Shown here: positions 1-6,560 of the stretch, in pieces
How the letters are laid out: each line of letters begins with the position of its first letter
Numbering within the stretch: the stretch's first letter is position 1
Source: Auxenochlorella pyrenoidosa
Taxonomy: Eukaryota > Chlorophyta > Trebouxiophyceae > Chlorellales > Chlorellaceae
Direction of reading: 5' to 3'
DNA: 11,382 nt
Assembly (NCBI GenBank): GCA_001430745.1
Contig: KQ481955.1
Location: forward strand, 326,402 to 337,783
Translations under genes and position numbers: made by a program
The notes under the pieces: generated by a model
What the model was told of the DNA's origin: nothing
Seen by the model: only the letters and a program-made list of their open reading frames with translations
Databases searched by the model: none

Positions 1-45
1 GGCGCGCGCCCCCCGTGCGTGACAGCGCAAGCCGCGCGCACCCAA

Positions 46-50
46 TGTAA
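46..50 (+). terminator. Possible TGTAA polyadenylation signal of a gene left of the window
   Basis: TGTAA is the usual 3'-end processing signal of chlorophyte nuclear genes, and one copy lies here on the plus strand. No coding exon is visible in the 45 bases before it, so this would be the tail of a 3' UTR whose gene lies outside the window. The five-base motif is common by chance and could instead be part of a splice donor (ATGTAAGC). Treat it as a pointer only. Confidence 0.25.
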
Positions 51-313
51 GCAAATCTCTCGCAGCCGGCGCCCAGCACAGACGCTGCCTCACACTCAAC
101 AAGAGTTCCGGCGGCTGCATGCTCATGTGATGGGCCCAGCATGCTGAGCACCAGGCGGTGGCTGTGGTGTGACCAACCGGTTTCAGGCAGGTGGGGTGGC
201 TGCCACCTTGGAGAACAGAGCATAGGCCCACGAAGAGGGTGGAACGCTGGGGTGGCTGTTGTTCAGAGGTTGAACTTGCCAGCTGGTGTCGACCCTGCCA
301 GCGCAAGCATACA
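51..313. other. Intergenic stretch, nothing recognisable
   Basis: Short open frames occur on both strands but none shows a recognisable protein motif, a splice-consistent continuation or codon use like the neighbouring exons. If the flanking TGTAA signals are both real, this is the spacer between two converging genes. Confidence 0.4.
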
Positions 314-318
314 TTACA
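314..318 (-). terminator. TGTAA polyadenylation signal of the beta-helix gene
   Basis: The plus-strand TTACA here reads TGTAA on the minus strand, about 315 bases downstream of the beta-helix gene's TAG stop. I found no other minus-strand TGTAA between the stop and this site, so 319-632 is best read as that gene's 3' UTR. The signal type is established for green algae; its use here is inferred. Confidence 0.6.
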
Positions 319-632
319 TTTGACACAGTTGTGCAAGGATGGATTGATGCAGGATGGTGAAAGCATTGATTGATTCCTCAGCAAGGGATCCAGGATAGGG
401 CAGTCGTGACAAATTGGTGAAGAATGAATGAGGGCTGGGTGTGTGGCATCGGTAGTGAGGACTGAAGCATGCACGAGTGAGTACTGCACTTAGTCCGAAA
501 GTTTGCAAGAGTGGCATAGCTGTGCTCTCTGTCAGGGTGGGGGTCGGTTGTGTCCTGGATGGTTGGCATCAGTGTCCCGTCAGTCCTGCTGAGCCGACAA
601 GGCTGCTGTGCCAGCGCTCAACTCTGGCCTGC
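319..632 (-). other. Predicted 3' UTR of the beta-helix gene
   Basis: This stretch follows the TAG stop at 635-633 and ends at the TGTAA signal. It is visibly less GC-rich than the coding exons and contains no convincing reading frame. Confidence 0.5.
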
Positions 633-3600
633 CTATGCCAGGCGGCCCAGCCTCCGCCGAGCGGCCACCTGCGCTTGGTACAGGTTGCGTGGCGCACGGG
701 GCCCCAGCGGCCGCACAAACCAGCGAAGCCCTGGGCACTGCAACAATGGCCAAACAGGGGAGGGGCAGGGGCATGGTGGAGGGGAGGTCATGGGGGGGCA
801 CCCGCGCCATGTGGTATGCCGCGGGGCCACCTGCAGCGCAACCCAGCACTCACAGCACCACTGCTAGCCGCTACAGCTGCCTTGTACCCCATCCCACTTG
901 CACCCCCACCGGAAGTATGGAAAGGAAGAAAAGTGCTTCTTCTGCTGATCTGATCCAGATCGCTCAGGGTGCTGCGGAGTTGCCCTCGAAAGGGCAGCAG
1001 ACACGCTCGCCGCCCAGTCCCTGCACTGCCACCTCACCTTGCCGCCACGGAAGCTCCCCACAAAGTTGACGAGCGCTCCGTAGTCGCGCCCGCAGGGCGG
1101 CAGCTGCAGCGGGTGCGGCGGCGCCGAGGCCCGCACGTTCCAAAAGGTGGTGGCCCGCCCCGTGTTGGCGCCGCGCCCCTCCGCCCCGCCAGAGTAGAAG
1201 GGGCGGGAGCCTTTGCCGACATCGATGCCGGTGAACAGGTTTGCAAAGGGCCCGTTGCGGTGGTGCTGCAGCACAGGGGGCCAGGGTGCAGGTACAGCGT
1301 CCCGCATTGGTCCTCTGCATTCAGATGCCCCATTCTCAGCCCCTGCTTTGCCACAAACCACGGGCTGCTGCCCCGCCTCTTTGCAGCACTGCTGCATGCA
1401 GACAGGCGCACCAGCTGCACGGCACCAAGAGACGCTGTACTGCTGACGCTTCGGCCCATGCAGCAGCCCAGGACGACTAAGACTTCAAGCCCAGCTGTGA
1501 CACTTGCGCAGCAGTGCGACGGCCCACGGGAGAGCCCCCTGCTCCCAGGGTCCTCATTTCGCACAGCGAAACCAGGGCTGGCATCCCCGGCCCTGCTGTC
1601 AAGCGTGAGGGGGCATAGCGCTTGAGAGGAGGGCACTTACATCCAGGTTCATGTCCACGCCTTGCCCCCTCTCCAGCACCGACATCGAGGCGCCTGTCAC
1701 CGCCACGTCGTGGATCATGCGGGAGCGGATGTAGAAGCTGCAGGAGGTGGGGTGGGGGCGGAGGGGGGTGGGGGATCATTCGGGTTTCTGTCAGATCAGA
1801 GGCTGCTGGGTGGGGAGGGAAGGCGAGGATCGTGGTGACGGGAAGATGGGCTGGACAGGGAGCAGCGGCAGCGGCCGGGGCTGGCCCGGCGGCGGCGAAA
1901 TGCTGGCGGGCACTCCTCGCTCACCCACTTCCGCATTCCCCCGGCGCTCTACCCCTGCCTCGAGCAGTGCATCCAGGGCCCTCTGCGGCCGCCTCGCATG
2001 CATTGCAAAAGAAAGCAAAAAGTGCAAAAACAAGAACACAACCTCATCAAATTGCCCACCCTGTGATGAGGTTGGAGGAGCCCTTGTTCAGCACGATGCC
2101 CTGGTGCCCGTTGTCCACGCTGCCAGGCTTGAACCGCGGGCGGGTGGTCTTGACGGTCACCTCTGCAGGGGAAGGGGTTTTGCAGCGCATACAAGGCATG
2201 CCATCGGCACGTGCAGGTAGAGACCAGGCGCTGCGATGCAGGCACGGCACGGATAGCAGGCAAAGCCAAAACATAGCTCGTCGGACCAGGCGGCTGGCCC
2301 AATCTCGATGAAATAAAAAGATTAGAAACGCGCAGGCAGGCGGTGCCACTGCCGCGCACCCCTGACTGTGGAGCGGTGCACCCAGGAGAGGGTCAGGGCG
2401 TTGTCGGCGTTGACAAAGGCCACCTGCGGGTGGCGGGGCGGGGCGCTGCCTGCGTCGCTGGTCTGGCCTGTTCAGGCAGGCATGCTCCTGCCCCCGCCGG
2501 TCCGCACACCCGCAGCGCACTCTTGGGAACACCGCCCCGACAGGCCCCCCCAGGCCCCAAACCCTACACACACACACACACACACCACCACCACCACCAC
2601 CCCCGGCCGCTCACATCTGACACCCAGGAGCTGGACACGTGGGCAAACTCCACCCCATTGTAGCCCTGGTCCGAGAAGTGGGGCCCCACCTGGGCCCACC
2701 TGCGGGAGCGGCAGGGCCGGGCAGCCAGCGCCCTGTCAGCACACGGCGCTGCCGGCCTCGGGTGGCATGCCGGGCAGGCCGGCAGCCAGGAGGGGCAGCG
2801 GACGGCGCGGCCCCAGCAGGCAGGCAGCAGGCAGGGAGTCGGATGCAATGGCGGGCGGGCTGGCATGGTGAAGGGCAGGCACGCATGGCAGACGTGGCGG
2901 GGCTGCCGCGGCAGGGCCTCCCGCTCACTTGAACTCAATGGTGAGGCGCTCCAGGCCAACGCCCTCCACTGACGGCTCATCCTTGTGCATGCTGCCCACC
3001 CAGCGGCGCGAGGGCAGCACTGCGGCAGGCGGGCATCCCTGGCGGGCACGGCAGGGTGAAGCCGGGCAGTGCCGGCATAACGCTCCCTAGCTGCTGGCAC
3101 AGGCGGGCAGCGCTGCGTGGAGGCCGCCGGGCGCGTCAGGTCTAGCGGCGCAACACAGCTGCTGCGCCCATGCAGGCGGGCACATGCACTTCGATGCCAC
3201 GCGCTTGTCTACTGCTAGCTCAGGTGCAGGCCGCCCTGGGGAGGCGGGGGGCCATCCTGCTGTGCTGCACAGCAGACGCAGCACGCCCCGCACGGGCCGG
3301 TGCGAGCTCTCCCCTGAGCCCCCACCTGGGAAGGGCAGGTCCCTGTCCAGCTTGATGAAGCCGCGGCCCACGCTGGCCACCCTGTGCAGTGCAGCAGGAG
3401 CAAACCACCACAGGTTTTTGCCAGCAAAGAGTGCAGCGCATTCGGCAGGGCCACCGGTGGCAGACCACTGGCCGGCGGGAAAGCAGGTCGAGGATGCGAC
3501 CTGCCGGCCAGCCTTTGCCCCTCATAGCAGCTAGCTTTTGCCTGCCCGTCTTCCTGGCCAGGCACGCCATTCCCTGGGCATATACATCCGCCGCAGCCAC

Positions 3601-5882
3601 GCCCGACCTGCTGGGGCCATGCCAAGCACAACCCTGCTGCTCCCCTGCCCATCAGGCCCCCCCTGCCCGACCTCGCCTGGCGCTGAAGGAGATGGAGTCG
3701 TGCTCCATGATGTTGCCCTCCCCCGGGCTGCCAGAGTTGGCCAGGTTGTCGCCATACACCCATGCGACCACTGTGCCGCGCCCCGCCGCGCTGCTCACCT
3801 CCCCCGCCGCCGCTGCAAAGGCGGCGTCGGCGGCGGCGGCCTGCGCGGGGGTCAGCCCCGGCCCGTCGTCCACCCCAGAGGCCAGGCCGGCCATGGCCGA
3901 CTGGAAGGCGGGCAGGCGCGTCACCCAGACGGGGGGGTCCTTGAGCACCAGGGTGGTGTTGCCGTAGCGATACACGCCGGGGGTGTCGGCAATGGCGGCG
4001 CCTGCGGGCGGGGTGGCGGAGCAGCGGTGGGGCAAGGCCAGGAGGGGGAACCGGCATGTGGGCAACGTGGGCAGCACGAGTGGTGGCTGGTAGCTCACCG
4101 GCAAAGCATGGCACTGGCCTGCAGCACTACCGAAGGGAGGGTGGAAAAGGCAGCGGACTGCATGCCGGCTTACCAGCGGCGCCGCGGGGCGGCGTGGAGC
4201 GATCGTTCAGGAAGATGCGGATGCGCTGCAGACAGGGCCAGGCACACACTGATGAATGCGGACGTGGCCAGGCTAGGCGCCGTAACTGCATCAGCAGAGT
4301 GTGCGCAGCAGCATGCCCAGAATGCACAGCAGTGCTCAACACAGCGCCTCTCCCCCAGCCCACCTGGCCCTTCCGGAAACTCGATGCCCGGCACTGCAGC
4401 GGCAGGCAAGGCACCCGGGGCGACCAAACAATCATTCAGCCTCAAGCTGAAAGAAGTGTCAGGTGAGATGCAGCAGGCCCGCCACGGGAGCTGTGCTCTG
4501 GGACAGCTGTGGGCAGGCAAAGCGGCTACCGCGGCAGCCCAGCGCGCCTATCCACCCCCCAGTCCAGCCAGCCAGCGTTCCCGCCCCCGGCGCTCACGGG
4601 GATGCGGCGCGCGCCGGGCAGGACGTCCTTTGTCACCCTCCCCAGATACGTCTTCTCGTTGTCACTCTTCTGGGGGTACACCCCCTGAAAGGTGAGGAAG
4701 GCGCCGCCGTGCGACCAGGGAGACTTGAGGCCGCCTGCGGGAGACAGCGTGCGAGAGGGGGGCAGCTGTCGACCGGCTGCAGCACAGCACCAGCCTGTCT
4801 GTAGCCTTGCACGACTGTGCTGCACCCCCGTAGAATGCGTGCTGCATGCATGCCAGGCTGGGGGGCTGGCCGGCAGGCAGGCGGCTGCACCCGGCAGCCC
4901 TCAGCGCCGCGCTCACCGCCGCCATCTTTGACCCAGGACACCCCCGTCACTTGGCTCAGCGAGCGCGGGAAGTAGAGCTTGGTGTTCAGGCGCTGCAAGG
5001 CAGGGGCAGTAAGCACAGCACGAGCCTGGGTGCCTGGTGCGGCCGGCCCAGTCTGTCTGCTGTACGGTCCCTGGGCAGCCAAGGAGCGTGAAGGTAGCTA
5101 GGAAGGACGCACATGGATCAGCGCTGCAGCAGAGCAGGGCGGGGCAGCCAGGCCTGCCAGCCCAGCCAGGCAAGCCCCACACTCACCGACTCGCCGCGCA
5201 GCACCACCCCAGAGTGCTTGATGGTCAGGGGCTTGGTGATGACGTAAGTGCCCGCCGGCAGGTAGATGACGCCGCCGTTGGGCCTGGCGCTGGCGGCGGC
5301 GATGGCGCGGGCCAGCGCTTGGGTGTCGTCCGTCCGGCCGTTGCCGCGGGCCCCAAAGTCGGTCCTCAGGTTGAAGCTGGGAGGTTTCTTGGGGAGGAAC
5401 GCCTTGCCGTCTGCAGGCGAAGGAGCGTGAGTTAAGTGAGAGCCCAGGTTAGGTGCATGTGCGCCGCAAGGCGTGGGCCGAAGGGTAAGCAGCAGTCAAG
5501 AGGTGCGGCGTGTGAGCATGCAAGGGCGAGCCAAACTCACCCATGTACCCAGCAAGCGACCAGTCGTAGCCTCTCCCTCTGCGGGCAGGGAGGGTGGGCG
5601 TCGGGCGGGCAGGCTGACAGGCGGGCAGGGCACTGACACGCCCCATGATCCAGCCGTCCCAGCGTACCTGGGGAAAAACATGTTGCGGATGGGGGTGAAC
5701 TTCTTAGCTGCCTGCCCCATGACGCCAGCCGAGGGAGCTTGCTGGGCCCAGACATCGCTGGTGCCGGACGTGGCGCGGACGGTGCCGTTTGCGCTGGGCG
5801 AGTCCTGCGCCCCAGCGAAGCCGACCAGCAGCCCGCACGCTAGGGCGCACACAAGGCTGACTGCGCAGAGTTTTGGCGCCAT
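633..5882 (-). CDS. Secreted pectate-lyase-like parallel beta-helix protein, 16 exons, 641 aa
   Basis: Exons, all in phase: 5882-5668, 5578-5541, 5410-5187, 4992-4917, 4734-4598, 4393-4364, 4225-4174, 4001-3677, 3381-3326, 3019-2929, 2699-2615, 2423-2360, 2162-2060, 1737-1641, 1265-1038 and 737-633 (TAG). They total 1926 bases. Residues 1-25 form a signal peptide. Residues 97-115 hold the superfamily entry motif (FNLRTDFGARGNGRTDDTQ), followed by YLPAGTY and a VVLRGES strand. Residues 424-434 (SDQGYNGVEFA), the NADNAL strand around 450, NGHQG (482-486) and FANLFTGID (539-547) continue a right-handed beta-helix. The C-terminus has an NLYQAQ signature. Residues 293-331 are an alanine-rich insertion. 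These motifs fit the pectate lyase 3 / glycoside hydrolase superfamily. The protein probably acts on, or belongs to, an extracellular or wall polysaccharide, but substrate and catalysis are not shown. The start ATG has a GCCGCCATGG context. Intron 8 appears to be GC-AG. Confidence 0.9.
2566..2600. repeat. Compound microsatellite (AC)10 followed by (CCA)5
   Basis: About ten AC units pass directly into about five CCA units. The tract lies in intron 11 of the beta-helix gene, beginning 14 bases downstream of that intron's 5' splice site. On the transcribed strand it reads as a (GGT)n(GT)n run. Confidence 0.9.
3382..3676 (-). other. Intron 8 of the beta-helix gene, apparent GC-AG intron
   Basis: Exon 8 ends GCCAG and the intron begins GCGAGG. 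It ends TGCACTGCACAG before exon 9 (GGTGGCC). Only this junction keeps the frame and gives the family-like reading SFSARVASVGRGF. The nearby GT (GAGGTCGGG, six bases downstream) shifts the frame against exon 9. Confidence 0.7.
4364..4393 (-). other. 30-base micro-exon (exon 6) of the beta-helix gene
   Basis: It is bounded by CTGCAG and GTGGGC and encodes ten residues (CRASSFRKGQ). These bridge exon 5 (GARRIP) and exon 7 (RIRIFLND) without changing frame. The composite matches the expected hydrophobic/basic strand of this family. Omitting the exon also keeps the frame, so it could be skipped alternatively. Confidence 0.65.
5808..5882 (-). other. Signal peptide of the beta-helix protein
   Basis: The first 25 residues have a Lys at position 4, a long hydrophobic core (AVSLVCALACGLLVGFAG) and small residues AGA before a polar QDSP stretch. 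This is the classic pattern for co-translational secretion with cleavage after residue 25. It supports an extracellular, vacuolar or wall location. Confidence 0.85.
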
Positions 5883-5956
5883 GGCGGCTGCCCGCCTGGC
5901 CTGGTGATGGCCCTCCGCAGGGAAATGCTACAAGTCCAGGCTGCGTGCTATGGAGT

Positions 5957-5970
5957 TGTCTATATGGCAC
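5957..5970 (-). promoter_or_regulatory. TATA-like element of the beta-helix gene
   Basis: The minus strand reads CATATAGA here, 75-90 bases upstream of the ATG at 5882. Transcription would then start near 5930 and give a 5' UTR of about 50 bases. This is inferred from motif and spacing only. Confidence 0.35.
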
Positions 5971-6068
5971 CGACCGGAGGACAAGCTTGAGAGCTGAAGG
6001 CCTCCAAGACAAGAGGACAGCAGCCAATGGACAGCGTGGCACTCTCGTGTCTTGAAGCAGGGCCACCT

Positions 6069-6073
6069 TTACA
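6069..6073 (-). terminator. TGTAA polyadenylation signal of PHB2
   Basis: TTACA on the plus strand reads TGTAA on the minus strand, about 490 bases after the PHB2 TGA. It is the only such motif I found between that stop and the next gene's start, which makes it the likely processing signal. Confidence 0.6.
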
Positions 6074-6560
6074 CGCAGCCCGGGTGCATACCGCGCTCAG
6101 AGACCTAGATCCACAGTCGAAATGGCCGAGGGAGCCCCGCGGAGCGTCGTGCCCTTAGAGCACAAGATCTGGAGATGGGGACACACTTCCTCCACCTCTG
6201 AAGCACCCCACAGCACTCAGCAAAGGTTTTCAATAGCTGGAGTCCCGGCCAGGGAGCACGACCCCGACTCCTGATTCTGCAGCAGCCATGATCGCAACAG
6301 GTGGCGGCAGCTTCCTGCGCCAGGCAACACCCTGCGTGGGCCTTCAAGGCGCGTCCTTGCAAGACTTCAATCATGAGATAACAGGGACCTTGCCGGGCCA
6401 GCAGACCGGCACGAGCAGCGCAGTTTGATGCAGCCGATGCCGCGCAGGGCGGCGCACGCAGGCCAGGCTGCGGGATGCCGTCGCGCCGCGCGCGCCTGCC
6501 AGCCAGCACGGGGGGCGGTCCCCTGGCCGGCCAGCGTGTGGGCGGCGCCGCCCCGCCGCC

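Larger units (their letters stand above)
5883..6560 (-). other. PHB2 3' UTR, then the short promoter of the beta-helix gene
   Basis: From 6560 down to about 6050 this is the predicted PHB2 3' UTR, ending at the TGTAA signal. From there to 5883 is the upstream region of the beta-helix gene. A 134-codon minus-strand frame at 6509-6105 has no recognisable motif, is rich in Arg/Cys/Ala and lies wholly in the UTR, so I do not call it a gene. Confidence 0.55.

Noticed and set aside
633..830. 65-codon minus-strand frame taken as a separate small gene
   Set aside because: Only its 3' part (737-633) is coding. It is the last exon of the beta-helix gene, joined in phase after a GTTGCAG acceptor and carrying the NLYQAQ signature.
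2566..2600. Possible array-like repeat (CRISPR-type)
   Set aside because: It is a plain dinucleotide/trinucleotide microsatellite without spaced repeats, inside a eukaryotic intron.
3538..4695. 385-codon open frame on the plus strand
   Set aside because: It runs antisense through exons 5-8 of the beta-helix gene and their introns, has low-complexity GC-driven content and no motif. The minus-strand exons explain the sequence.
6105..6509. 134-codon minus-strand frame after PHB2
   Set aside because: It lies within the predicted PHB2 3' UTR, has no motif and no promoter of its own.
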